Made by a program: the position numbers and the translations under genes. DNA of 64,000 nt, taken from positions 190,299-254,298 of the forward strand of contig NW_001799633.1 of NCBI RefSeq assembly GCF_000165425.1, read 5' to 3'. Positions within the stretch are counted from its first letter, which is position 1. Every line of letters begins with the position of its first letter. This DNA is from Paramecium tetraurelia. Taxonomy: Eukaryota > Ciliophora > Oligohymenophorea > Peniculida > Parameciidae. Below, piece after piece: positions 23,502-35,276 of the stretch. The notes beneath the pieces are model-generated. The model worked only from the letters and a program-made list of their open reading frames with translations. It was not told where the DNA came from and made no database searches.

Positions 23502-25605
23502 TTTTGTTATTAAGGTTCTGGTTCACATAATTCTTGTTAATTTTCTTAATCTTATTGTTGCAGATGTTACTCAGGTTGTTATTGTTAGTCAATCAACTCT
23601 GTTGGTTCTGGTTCTGGTTTCAATTCATTTTATTTAATTTCTTTTTATTCATCATGGTCTTAAGCGACATCTTCTGTAATTTGTAATTCTTAAATTTATG
23701 GTAATTCTTAATTGTTTATTTAAACTTCTTTGTTAAATAATAACTCGATTGGTTAAAATTTAACCACATTATTCTATTCCTATTCCTAATCCTAATTTTA
23801 GTTATCATTGTTTAAATTATCATTATTTTAACTATCCTCTTACTCAACCTCATTGAATTCTTGCTTCTCTTAAGTAATAGAATTATCATCACTGCTTTCT
23901 ACTTTTCTTATTCCTGATTAATATGGAATTAATGGGATTGGCACAAATGGATTGTAATTTGAGCTATTTTCTTATTCCTTCATTCTTGGATTGACTCCGC
24001 ACATCCATTGTTATTCTTTTAAGTTTACTTCATTTAACTCATCTATATAGGTATTCCATTCATCTTTAATTTGATCAATAGATTTCGCTAACTCCTCTGA
24101 TTCATTAATATTGGAATTTAGATAATTTGTAATTTTAGTTAAGACTCCTTGAAATGCAGGCTTTTGTTTTCTTGATTCGGATCCATTATGCGCAATTAAA
24201 AATCGAAGAATGGCTTAATCTTAGTATAATAGGTTTTGCAATTGAGTATTCTTACTTTTGATGATTGATGTGACCAATTTATCAAATTATATTTATAATT
24301 GATTGTTTGAGGGGTATTTTAGGACTAAATCTAAAATATTTAAGAAGATGATTGGTTTAGTAAATGAATCTGCTATTTCCTATCTTTAACAGAGTTAGAT
24401 AATGAATGAAATTAATTCTAGTTTTGCATCTCCAAGTGGAACTACTTGATCACCTTTAGAAGTTTAAAAAGCCACTTTAAATAGATCTTATTATGACAAA
24501 GCTTATGGTAAATGCGAAATTAAACTAGAATACAGATTTTTTAGATCCACTGCATACTTTCCCTCATCTATCTATTCAATCTTGATGTAATATTCAAATT
24601 GAATGTTTAATAAGTTATAGACTACAGTGTTTTGAGTCTAGATTGCAAGATTCATGAAATATTATGGTTAGGCAACATTCTATAAAATTGTTCTCAAGGA
24701 TGTCATAGTTTCAAGTGAGATTAAAGTTCTCTTGTAGAGTTCAATTAAGATATCGCATAAATTTGAGATGATTGCATTAGAATTTGAGTCAACAGATAAA
24801 AGTTTCTGACTTCTTATAATTAAATCAGATCTCTCCTTGAGATAATTTTTATCATCATTTTCTTCTTGGTTTGTGTCTAATATGATCAGTTTCTCAATGA
24901 TTTCAGTTATGTGTTTTAATTCAGCATGCTTGAACAGATTTGTTATGACTTTTGGATTTTTTATTAAATACTCCCAAAACTATTATAATTGTAATAGACT
25001 TTTACATCATGTCCTCTTCTATGAATAATGGCTCCAATAATCTTGTTAACATAACCAGCTGTAGTGACAACTAGAGTATCATTTCCTAAAACCTGCAAGA
25101 AATCAGCAAGCAAATGCTATCTAATCGACTCTTTATCTTCTTATTCTTATGTGGGTTGAGATTCAGTTTGTTAGTCGTCTAGGGGATTTTAAACATCTTC
25201 TTGGGGGTTGTCAAGGGGTTTGTCAAATAAATAATTAATTAGTTTCTCATTCTCGGAACTAAACACTTCGCTAATGATAAATTGAAATCTATGATCGTAT
25301 AAACAATTACTTAATGTATTATTAAATATCTTATTCTTGTGGCTAGACATCATCAATAATGTAATGGATCATTTTTTTGTACTCATTAGGATGTGAGATA
25401 ATACTAAAAATCATATTATAATTTTACAAGTCAGCAAACTTCCCAGAGCTAGACATTTTCAATTCTGACAATATGTCATCTTCATTTAAGATTGTTTCTA
25501 ATGTCAGGTTTTCTTACTTAAGCAAGTTGTCTAATTTCGATTGGAAACCAAATCCAAAGAATCGACCAAAACTACAATATATACAACATCTTACTTAAAA
25601 AACAT
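23414..25605 (-). CDS. SAPS-domain regulatory subunit of PP6/Sit4 phosphatase
   Basis: 708 residues after three introns (23, 22 and 20 bases). The N-terminus matches SAPS proteins closely: a short F/G-rich start (MFFNFGRFFGFG), then LDNLLKQENLTLETILNEDD and ILSELKMSSSGKFADL, corresponding to the L..LL..EDVTLEELLDEDDVLQE block of PP6R1-3 and yeast Sap proteins. Helical repeats follow (VVTTAGYVNKIIGAIIHRRG is the segment preceding the conserved linker). The last 170 residues are disordered, Glu/Gln/Asn-rich, and include PEPEPTELID. These subunits direct the PP6/Sit4 catalytic subunit in cell-cycle and trafficking control. The catalytic partner is not in this window. Confidence 0.88.
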
Positions 25606-25909
25606 GAAATGATTTTATTAATTTTATTTAATTAATAATAATCTCAACACCTAAAGAGACTATATAATGCTCATAATATGGAATTAGATCCATTATTTCT
25701 TTTAAAAAGTAACAATACAGGCATATAATTTTTAAATATAATTTCATTAGAACAACCTTGAATTTTAAGAAATCTCAATTGTCTTTCACATTTTCATTGT
25801 GGCATGCATGTTAATAATGGTTTTTGAACTCCGATTAGAGGATTTTAATAAACTTTTTACTTTTAATTCTTTAGATTCACAAATCATTAAATATAAATTT
25901 ATATAATTT
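25606..25909. other. Divergent intergenic region
   Basis: About 300 AT-rich bases between divergent SAPS and U2A' genes. It must carry both promoters. No motif stands out. Confidence 0.45.
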
Positions 25910-26668
25910 ATGAAAATTAATTCTGAGTTGATTCAAGGGTCCCATCATTTCATCAATCCATTGAATGAACGACAACTTGATTTAAGAGGTATGTCTATTC
26001 CTTACCATTTTTATAGCCAAGAAAATAACAGCCATTGAAAATTTGGGAGCTACTTTGGTATCAAGAATCTTTATTGTAGGATTTCTTCGACCACATTGAT
26101 CTGGGGGATAATGATATCAAAAAACTAGGAAATCTCACCTTGTTGAAAAGGTATAGTAATCAATTCATCACTTCAGGTTAAAAACTTTAAACCTATCCAA
26201 TAACAGGATCACGAAATTGACTGATATTTCTGACTCGTTACCCAACATTGAAAACTTAATTCTGATGAACAATAGACTTACAGACATTAATGAAATGTAT
26301 TAATTAAGAAATTGCAAAAAGTTAAAGCGCTTGATTTTGCATGGTAATCTCATAACTCAACAACCTGATTATCGCTATAAAGTTATAGCCATTTTACCTA
26401 ATCTCAAAGTTTTAGATTTCAATAAAGTGACATTGGCAGTTAATCCTCTATTATTATGTTTTAGGAACGTGAAAAAGCAGTTGAATCCTTCAAGCCCGAC
26501 GAATTGACAGATTACATGAATTTAGTCAATTTGAAAGATGCCACAATCGACAAAGATCACATTAAGAAATTACTTGAGAATGCCAAAACATTCGATTAAA
26601 TTAATTAATTGGAGATGCTGCTAAAATAATAATAAGTAAAAAATTTATCCATCCTGAATGATTAATGA
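25910..26668 (+). CDS. SNRPA1: U2 snRNP protein A' (leucine-rich repeat)
   Basis: 214 residues after four introns (28, 22, 26 and 38 bases). It opens MKINSELIQGSHHFINPLNE with RQLDLRAKKITAIENLGAT, the N-terminal cap and first repeat of U2A' (conserved RELDLRG.KI..IENLG.T). Repeats follow: LKTLNLSNNRIT, IENLILMNNRL and LKRLILHGN, then the cap with YRYKVIAILPNLKVLDF, matching the conserved YR.Y.I...P.LR.LDF. U2A' pairs with U2B'' on U2 snRNA in the spliceosome, which must here splice introns of about 25 bases. The last intron (38 bases) is unusually long for the window. Confidence 0.95.
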
Positions 26669-27345
26669 TTATCAAGTATGTCAATTCAAATTGTAAATCC
26701 ATTTAAACAAATAATATTATATAAATATCCAAAGAATATGCTAATATTGGAAGGGAGAAAGGGGTTTTGATTACAATTAAAAATAAAATCTTGTATAAAT
26801 ATATAAAATAAAATGAAGTAACTTTTAAATATGAAAATCTCTTTTGGTTTAGACTTTTAGGTTGTTTTTAATAAATATTTAATTGGAAATCCTCCTCAAT
26901 ATTCAAATAATTTTCATGATTCAGTAAACCAGATATAAAATTAAGGCTTTAATATTTAATTTTACATAATAATAAAAAAAATTGAACAAATACTTCTTAG
27001 ACTTTTAAACAATTATTTATAATCATATAAATGAATTAGAGAATATATAGTTTATAATTATCTATTTGTAATTATAAAAATGAATAAACTATTACAATCA
27101 CAAAAGCAGATCGAGTTATAATTACATTTCAGTATCAAATAATGCTTAAAATAAATTTAAATTATAATTAATTAACTTATTCTATTTACACCATTCTAAA
27201 AGCTATTGAGTATCCTTTTTATTCCCAATATTTAAAAGCTATTAGTCTTGTTTTACATAAAGGTTTCGTATTATAAGCAAGAGAGTTTTTATTTGTAATT
27301 CCGTTTTCATTGTTGGAATTAATTAATTTTTTAAATATATGTTAG
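26669..27345. other. Intergenic region with a doubtful short ORF
   Basis: AT-rich. A frame at 26813-27034 (73 residues, MKQLLNMKISFGLDFQVVFN and onwards) is possible but weak. Nothing else is supported. Confidence 0.3.
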
Positions 27346-28204
27346 TCAAATGATAGAATAAATTATTTTGTTAGAGACTTTTAAAATTTAAAATGACTTA
27401 TATTGATTTTTCTCTATTATCATGAGTAACTAAATGATTTAAAACATTCTAATTAAACTTTTGGAAAATGTTATTGGCAATATGTGCTTAATGATAGTTT
27501 GGAAGATTAAAGACAGACAAAAGTTTGAAGGTGCAATTAAAACTAGATCATAACCTATATTTATACCTTTTTTAATAAAGTTAAATGATATCTGAATAAT
27601 AGGTAACTTAATTTTTATTTGTATTCCATACATTTTATTGAAAATACATTTTAAAGCATTTTTAGATACAGACTTTGACACATATCTCAATAATTTCATC
27701 CTTTTATTATTAGGGAATAAGCTAATGCTTTGCAATAGTTTCAAGAAATTATCTGATTTTATTCTTATAAGTTTTTGTTGGAGTGGCCAATAAATTTGCT
27801 GCAATTTTAGCACATTTAATCAATAATACCTCATCCTTAATAATTTGGAACAATTTAATCATTTCATCATAGTTTTAATTTTTAATTGCATTCAATAATT
27901 TCTCTTCGCCATCTTAAGATTAATTATCATGTTCAATAGATTCTCCTTTTAAATTGGCAATGGCTATTTATAATTGTGCACCTATATTTTCTAATAATTT
28001 ATATTATTCATTAGTGCTGTTGATCTATTTCCGAAGTTAGATTTTTTTATTATGCTACTCCATGCACACTTATATATTCTCTTCTAAATATTTAGTCATA
28101 TCATGTGATGTTTTGTGAATTTGACTATTTATTTGACTCACAATGTATGGAAGTTGGTGTAAGGGTGTTGATAAGACTCTTTCAGGAAACGGGTGCGATA
28201 TCAT
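27346..28204 (-). CDS. Hypothetical helical protein
   Basis: 277 residues with one 25-base intron (27602-27626); a further optional 24-base intron would not change the frame. It begins MISHPFPERVLSTPLHQLPY, then a coiled-coil region (about residues 25-100, including NKKIQLRKQINSTNEQYKLL) and a helical C-terminal part (YDEMIKLFQIIKDEVLLIKC; KIRQFLETIAKHQLIPQQQK). The layout resembles subunits of tethering or intraflagellar complexes, but no family is recognised. The last 80 residues are more hydrophobic and may be misread if an extra intron was missed. Confidence 0.6.
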
Positions 28205-28738
28205 ATATATATAAATAAATAATAACAATGTCAAAATCAAATTAATATTTAATTTTTACATATCTATCAATATTGCTCTCTTGAACTTGGATAGAATAAT
28301 ATAAAGAATTGAAATTGAGATCTTTTTAAACTTAATAAAAAGTAATTAGTTTCCATAATTACTATGCTTCTAAGTAAGTGCTTAAGTTTTTGTTTATAAT
28401 TTTTAAGGTTTCATCAAGATCAAGCAACTAGGTTAATGTCTTATTTAATTATTAATATTTCAAATGAATTTCTACTTAATTGCTGATTTGAGAATAACTA
28501 TACATAAGTAATTAATTTTAATAAATTAAAGTAAATAAGAAATTAAAAGTATCAAATTCTGTTACTTAAACCCTATATATTGATATTAGCTACAATAAAT
28601 GATTAATTAGGTTTTATTTAATATTTATTTATTCTATCTAATTTTTTACTGATTTTATTATGCATAGGCTGACATCAGATAGATAGATAAAATTATCTTT
28701 GCATCTGTTGGAATAGAATTTCTATTGGATTGTTTAAT
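28205..28738. other. Intergenic region, nothing seen
   Basis: AT-rich divergent region between the helical protein gene and the transporter remnant. No supported feature. Confidence 0.4.
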
Positions 28739-29700
28739 ATGTTAGCTATAAGATATTGTGCAGGAACTCTAAATACAGTCATTTTTTTTATGTTTTGTTT
28801 GTATTGTTCTTTCATCATTATCTAAATAACATAATTCAATTCTTATTATAAATTTAATAGCAAAACAAAAGCTGCCCTTAATTCGTGTTTAATGAATAGT
28901 TGATAGCTATCATTAAGATTTATAGACTTAATATAGACTGGAGATCTCTAAGATAAGAATGTGTATAATGGGGGATTGGTATGTTACTTTAACAGAATTA
29001 GAATGGCTGTTACTGTTTTAAAGACAGCAGCATTATTTCTTATGGAAATGCCCTCTATAATGTTAGGACCTCCAGTATTTTCCATTTTAGTTATGGGATA
29101 TTGGGCACCTTGATTAAACTCCTTTTTTATATCTATTCTATGAGAGATGCAAATGGAATTAGTGACACTCTCTTCATTACTGTTGGATGCATTTTGCTAA
29201 TTTATTTTGACATCTTCTTCAGCCTCTCTCTGGTATTAAATATATAATATGATATTTTTAGGTTCCATTAATAAAGAGATAGATAATTAATTCATTTTTA
29301 AGTTTTGGAATCTGTTGAAAGATCTAACATCTATCTTTTGGTTCATTAATATTGGGGCAATATTATTGGCCTTAGTAGGTCTTGGCTAGAATATATTAAA
29401 TAATAAGATCAAAAATTTTTAAGAAAATAAAAAATAACCAGTGAAATGCTTAATAGACTGTATAAAATAATATGCGTCATATTTTGAAAGATTTTGGTCT
29501 TCTTAAATAAAAATGCATTTATTTAGATTACTGTAACTGGAGATAACTATTCGACTGCATCCAAAATGGATTTGGCATAGTTTGGAATAATGCAACCAGT
29601 TCGCTGTACTTGGTAACTATTTATTGCATTATCAAAAACTTTTCTATGCTATATGATAATTAAGAGCTCCATAACCTATTTAAGACTTTTTGAAATAGCA
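28739..29700 (+). pseudogene. Decayed choline transporter-like (CTL/SLC44) gene
   Basis: Fragments of a CTL-family membrane protein appear in order but in different frames. A TM segment (RYCAGTLNTVIFFMFCLYCS) is followed by RIRMAVTVLKTAALFLME with its helix ending at an in-frame TGA (GYWAP, stop). Another TM piece is TLFITVGCILLIYFDIFF. Then come GAILLALVGLGQNILNNKIK, CLIDCIKQYASYFERF and, one base out of phase, FLNKNAFIQITVTGDNYSTA, which matches the CTL block LNRNAYI.IAI.G.NFC.SA. The next piece shifts frame again (IVWNNATSSLYLVTIYC). Introns of the usual kind cannot repair these breaks, and the middle of the family appears to be missing. Paramecium genomes carry many such remnants after whole-genome duplications. 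Confidence 0.6.
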
Positions 29701-29738
29701 TAAAAAATAATGATAAATTAAGTTATATATATAAAAAA

Positions 29739-31193
29739 TCATTTGAGTTTTATTGTTTTTGGGAGAAAATGCCTAAATAAAATATAGTTTAATAAATTAC
29801 ACAAAAATTCCCATTTTCATTTTATCGTATTTTTTATGAAGAGAACTGTCTGTTTTTTAATTCTCACTAATTTCAACACTATCAAAATCATAATAGCGTT
29901 ATTATTCTTCATTCAAGGGCTCTTCACAAACTGATTTCTAATAATTTGGATTGAGAGATTAGCAATAATTAATACTGCTTTATTAAGTGAGACTTGAATT
30001 CTTACGAATATCATCTCTTTAGAAAGCATTGCGAGCAGAACCTACAGGAGGTGGAGCCAATAGATTGTTAGATCTGAATAATAATAATTAAGGTGTAAGT
30101 ACCCATGTTGTACAAGACCTGAAAGTTATTTTTCAATAGATTTTTTCATCTCATTGGAATTAAGTGGAATGTTATTACGACTTAGATTTTAATTTGTATC
30201 TGTCTGATAATGTGTGGATGACTTAATTTCAGTCCAATCAAAATTACCATCTATCACAGTATTTGTGGAATCTGCAGCCCTTTTCAACTCCTGCAAAATC
30301 ATTTTATAATTAGGCTCTTATTTAAATTATAACCTTCTTATGTAACTATGAAATCTAATAAGAGTTTTTACTCATATACTCTTTATAACTCTCCTGTCTA
30401 ATCCTTAAATAGCTCATGTTCAAGGGATAACTTCATTTCTCCAACCTTCTTTGTTCTCTCGTCGTCAGTGACATTAACCATATTCTACCATGGCAACTAT
30501 CTTGATTACTAAATAACTTAATACCCACGTAAGAAATACAACAAAATGTACATCAAAGACTCCAGGTCATCTTTTCTTCCTAATTCATGTCCCAAATGAG
30601 CTGCTATGGATGCATATCTGGTGGTTCCTAAAAAGGATTTCTACTCTTTAAAAGATCTATCAATTAATTCCTCTATCTTACATGTGTTTCCCATTGGCAT
30701 CCCTATATATTTTGCTAATGCCAAAATCAATTAAGTATAATTTGGAGATTTCTCTACCGACTCCAAGAATCATGTTTTCTGGTTTTAAATCTCTATGAAT
30801 AACTCCTTTTTAATGAGATCTCTCTAAAATCTATACTGCCTAAATCCCTAGAGTCAATACAGTTTTTAGAGAGAATTTCTTCAATTGTTTAAAATGATAA
30901 GCCAAGTCCTTCCCCAACAATTAGATTACCAAAATATTATAACCTTAATCTTCACCAGACCAAAAATATTTCGGAAACCCCTCTGCTCCATCCAATTTTT
31001 TTAGAATCTGCACTTCTCTCTCAAGTGAACGAACTTCCTCATTTTCCTCCTTCTCCACTTTTATTGCTACTTCTTATTTTGTCAGCAAGTCATTCCCAAG
31101 GAAGACTACACCAAATGAACCTGAGGAAAGTTTTTTTACGATCTGATATTGATTGTTGAAAACCTTTTAATTTGAAGATGTCTTCTAATGCAT
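29739..31193 (-). CDS. Casein kinase 1 family protein kinase
   Basis: 443 residues after five introns (25, 24, 17, 29 and 28 bases). Kinase features in order: [16 protein letters not shown] (glycine loop), [26 protein letters not shown] (the CK1 pattern E...L..L.G..G.P), [20 protein letters not shown] in place of the canonical DFG context, [20 protein letters not shown] with [19 protein letters not shown], and [10 protein letters not shown] at the end of the domain. These are CK1 and not CDK or STE20 signatures. A Ser/Asn/Gln-rich tail of about 130 residues follows, with [14 protein letters not shown]1 kinases act on primed Ser/Thr sites. In Paramecium the family is large. The 17-base intron (30355-30371) is exceptionally short. 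Confidence 0.9.
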
Positions 31194-31954
31194 ACTTAAT
31201 TATCTGTAAATTAATGAATTAATATTTATTTTTCTCAATCAATACTAAATATACGTTATATCTCATTGGAATATCGTAATATGCATTTTCTTATAGAACA
31301 TAAGTAAATTCAAATTAAATCTTGATTTCAAGAAAATTTTAGAAATATTTCATTCTAATATACATCAAACCAATTTTTAATAAATGTAAATAAACTGATA
31401 ACTCAAGCAATTTAATTCACTAGATTTATATCATTCTTTGAAAATTCAGCATTTCTATGTCAAAATTTATAACTGTTAAATTATGAAAATAGTGTTGATA
31501 TTAGATCCACACTTAAATTAACAAATAAATGAATTAAAATGAAGAGTCTAAATTAAACCAACCTTATTCGATACTTTACAAACATCCCATTAATATTCAA
31601 TAATAATTAATATAATTCAGATACTGTTTTGACAAAAACAAATTTATTTATAATTAAATTGATCAAATTATTACTTCTCTAGAAATACATTTAAGCTTAA
31701 AGAGAATATATGAACTATCTCTATTATTTATATCCAAGTATTTATCAAAATTTGATATCATTTAATATGATTAAACATAATCAATTTTAAATCAATCTGC
31801 ATACATGGTTACATCCAAATACATAAATTTGATTGAGACGATTGAATCTTTAAAATATAATCATAAGATAATATTAAATTTAGTATATATGATTGTAATA
31901 TTAATAAATGTAATATGAATTATTTTCAAAATTTACTATATTAAATAATTATTC
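31194..31954. other. Divergent intergenic region, nothing seen
   Basis: 761 AT-rich bases between divergent CK1 and VPS9 genes. No gene, RNA or repeat was recognised. Confidence 0.45.
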
Positions 31955-33356
31955 ATGCACAATTACGGACATATTGAAGGAGACAGTGGATTGATGACAT
32001 CACAATTTCATCTTGGGGATTCACCAAAGGCCATGATCGATTACAGTCATAGTGAGAGAATTGAAACATTGGTTTAGAAAAGCATTATGCAATCAGAGAT
32101 TAGAAAACGTAGAACCGGTGAATCTCAGAGTCTTATAGAACACTCGAATATGCAATTGAATGGTCATCTACTACCTTAAATCACCTTAAATTGTTAATCT
32201 CCAGCTGTGTTTGATTAAATAGCACTAGAACTTAAATAATAGTAATTCACATTTCTTAATTTTTGAGTAACTACACCTGCATTATGCGAGAAGCAAATCA
32301 AATGATGTTTCTGTAGACTAAGCTTGATTCATTTTGTCAAAAGATCATAAAGAATGTGTGCACTCCAACTTACATAGCAAGTTAAAGTAACAATAGCCTA
32401 ATTTTGGTGAAATATTCAAAATAGAAACTCAAAATTGATGCTTTATCTGGAGTACATTTAAGCATTATAGTTAGAATTACAAATTGAATGAGGATGTATT
32501 GTTGTCTGTTTGTTTTGTGGTTAAGAGGTACAATCAAACTCATAAGGATTTTGAACCTGTGGATGATATGAGCTATATAAACCCTTTTGCAATCACAGCT
32601 ATTTCAATGAATAGAATTTATATTTATTTGGAAGACAATTAAGATTTTAAATAAAAGTTGGATTTCATTTTGAAAGACATTGATTCAATTGCAAAGCCAA
32701 AAAAACAATAATTGTAGAAATACATGCAAGAAAGTTCGTAATTGGTTCTTGATACATTTTAGCAATTTAAATCGAAAACATTGAAATATGATTATCAATA
32801 TTATCTGATGGCTATTGAGAAGGTGGTGTATGAATCGGTTTATGATAAGCTATTTCACTTTTATGTTGATTTCAATGAGAAGAATGAGAATCAATTTAAC
32901 ATCAAAAAGTATTGATAAATGAAAATAGAGATCACAAATAATTGCCAAGTGTAGTGAACATGAAACCATGGAATTCCTGGAAATAAAAAATAAATATAGG
33001 TTAAATCATTAATATTGGAATGGGATTGCTGAATTAAATAAAGTGGATAAATCTACCAATCCCAGGGATAAACTCAGATCCATTTAACAAATGATATGTC
33101 TAATCAAATGTACAGATTTAATGCAATATGTTTAGCATTAATTTATGAAAACAGTAATTGTGAATTAACAACAATGGATGATGAATTGCCTGTTATGATC
33201 TATATCATCTTATATAGTGAATTTTAGAACAAATTCGCATCGATTCATTATGTGGATGACTTCTGTAATACTGATCCCACTATTGAGACTGAGAAAAGAA
33301 CAGTAACTACTCTTAGAGTATCTTTGGAGTATATTGCTAATGAATGGTAAATTTGA
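31955..33356 (+). CDS. VPS9-domain protein (probable Rab5-type GEF)
   Basis: 434 residues after four introns (26, 23, 22 and 26 bases). The C-terminal half carries the VPS9 fold: VYESVYDKLFHFYVDFNEK, then STNPRDKLRSIQQMICLI (the PRDKL...I segment that precedes the catalytic core), and MDDELPVMIYIILYSEFQNK, the equivalent of the core D.LLP.LIY.....P..L..N. It ends TLRVSLEYIANEW where the family has its last helix. The first 200 residues are unfamiliar. VPS9 proteins load GTP on Rab5/Rab21-type GTPases on early endosomes. The conserved catalytic Asp is present within DDELP. The next gene starts 31 bases downstream. Confidence 0.85.
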
Positions 33357-33387
33357 TAATCTATAACAATATTTTGATAAAATTATA

Positions 33388-34384
33388 ATGTCTGAAAAAA
33401 AAATAAGAAAGAAGTACCATGACAAAATAGACTTCAAATTGGATCTTCCTGACACTAACAACAAAAAGGAAAAAGCAAGATAAAGTGCCAAAAACACCAG
33501 ATAGAGGAAAAAGGCATACATTGACAGTTTAGAGTAAAAGGTTTTAAATTAATAAAAGTGTGAGGTGGCTTAATTGACAGCTCAATTGAATTAAAATAAG
33601 AAAGTGGAATCCAAGCCTAGTTTGATGTAGCTGATGGAACAGTTTTTGCTTGATAGAAAACAATAATTCGACATGTTGGAGAAAGCATATCAAGAGGGAA
33701 ATGAGGCTAATATTAAAGTGATTACCAATTCGTTAAGATTTAAATACGGTATATCTGGTCAAGGTCGTTTGATGGCAATTAACAAAGTATTTGAATTGCT
33801 TATAGATTTGTTGTTGCCAATGCATATGAGATACCTATTTTGGGTTGCTTCAGAAGGTATGCTAATTCTCATCATTTAGATGTTGACATATTCAAAAGAG
33901 AAAGATAATCGAGTGAGTTCTATTCCTTTGATATGAGTGATAGCTAAATAAATTGCTTAAATTCATTTGGATTAGACGATGATTAAATTCTAAAAATATA
34001 AAATATGCAATAAACAATACAAGAGTAAAGATCTCATTACGATAATCTAATAATTGAGATCTACAAAATACAACAATCAATTGTCAAAGAAAGTGAGAAA
34101 TGTTAAACTATAGTTGATGAAATTTGGGATGTTCTGGAACCCAAATAAGCAGCCGGATTATTGATTACATTAGATAAGGCAAATTTATTTTCTAATAATA
34201 GAGTCGAATTGAATAATTTAGGGAGAAGAAAGTATATCCTGATTGTGTAATTTTAACGCTTTAAAAGAGGGCGAAGGAAGAAATATAAAGATAATCATAA
34301 TTTTCCTATTTTGAAATGAAAAAAGAACAAAAATAGGAAGAACTAGGATTGAATAATTATTTTTAAGCAGAATATAATAATTGA
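33388..34384 (+). CDS. bZIP transcription factor, soluble, atypical basic region
   Basis: 316 residues after two 23-base introns. The basic region is KKEKARQSAKNTRQRKKAYI followed by DSLEQKVLNQ and a short zipper with Q/N-rich heptads. It aligns with the bZIP pattern KNR.AA..SR.RKKAY...LE, but the normally invariant Asn is replaced by Ala (K-A-R in place of K-N-R), so DNA contact may differ. Downstream is a helical domain (FLLDRKQQFDMLEKAYQEG; GRLMAINKVFELLIDLLLP) and near the end EIWDVLEPKQAAGLLITLDK. An acidic or glutamine activation domain is not obvious. No membrane segment is seen, unlike the bZIP gene 2 kb away. Confidence 0.8.
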
Positions 34385-34746
34385 CTTGTTATAAATAAGT
34401 TTCTTAATTAAAATTTATGTTCATTAACAAACATCATCATAAATTCAACCTTTTATTTAATCGACTTGAAAGTAATCATAATTATAATAAATTATTTCAT
34501 TTTTAGTGGATTAAACATAATTTAGTTTACATACATCAAAAAGATTTTTGAGATTAAGATCTCCATACACTTATGTTTTGCATTATAAATTTAAAGAATT
34601 ATATTAGCAAGGTCGTATTTTTATTTCAGCCATATAATTAAATCTTTATTTAGATGAAAAATGTTTAATATTCCAAATTTCGATTATCATTGCTTCATCA
34701 GAATATCTTACTCAACATATTTATATAATTAAATTAATTTATACAA
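34385..34746. other. Intergenic stretch, nothing seen
   Basis: 362 AT-rich bases without a supported feature. Confidence 0.4.
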
Positions 34747-35022
34747 ATGATGTGTTTTTAATATAATGGTGCAAACAATCGTAGTGTCGATGGCATAGAA
34801 TAGGTTCTTATTGATGGCAAGTGGGTGTTAGCTGATGATGTATCTAAAATTAACTAGGCAATTAAAAACTCAATAAATGAGGAACAAGTTTAAGGATAAA
34901 TTATGAATTAAGATTAACCAAAGGTGGAACCATAATAGTAAAAATAAGGAGTAAACGAAGAAACTCAAGTTTAAGAAGATGGATAATAGTAATAACAATA
35001 GCCAATTAAGGATCAATCATGA
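34747..35022 (+). CDS. Small Gln-rich hypothetical protein
   Basis: 91 residues, no intron. It starts MMCFQYNGANNRSVDGIEQV, then LIDGKWVLADDVSKINQAIK, and ends in a glutamine tract (QEDGQQQQQQPIKDQS). The first half has the look of a compact folded domain, the second half is disordered. No family is recognised. A second ATG at 34750 could equally be the start. Confidence 0.5.
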
Positions 35023-35276
35023 TAAAATAATAATATTCGATTCATTAAAATAAATTATATATTTTATATTAACTAGAATAATTGATTCAAAATATCAATT
35101 CAATTTTTAGTCATTTTATCCATTAAATATTTAACGGAGTAATTTTTATGAGCTGAAGAATATTATGAAATCAACAAGAGATATATTAGATTTATTAGTA
35201 AACATATATATGTGGCTTAAAAAATTCCTTAATTTATTTAATTTGTAAATAATTAAATTACTAAAAGCAAGAGTTT

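Noticed and set aside
23440-23640. Possible repeat array of GGTTCTG-like units
   Set aside because: This is the Pro/Glu/Gln-rich C-terminal coding region of the SAPS protein read on the opposite strand, not a DNA repeat element.
26740-26775. GGGAGAAAGGGGTTTTG, resembling a telomere repeat
   Set aside because: Only one unit; no tandem GGGGTT/GGGTTT array, so not a telomere.
33210-33521. Minus-strand frame MYAFFLYLVFLALYLAF...
   Set aside because: Hydrophobic shadow of the Lys-rich start of the soluble bZIP gene and the end of the VPS9 gene.
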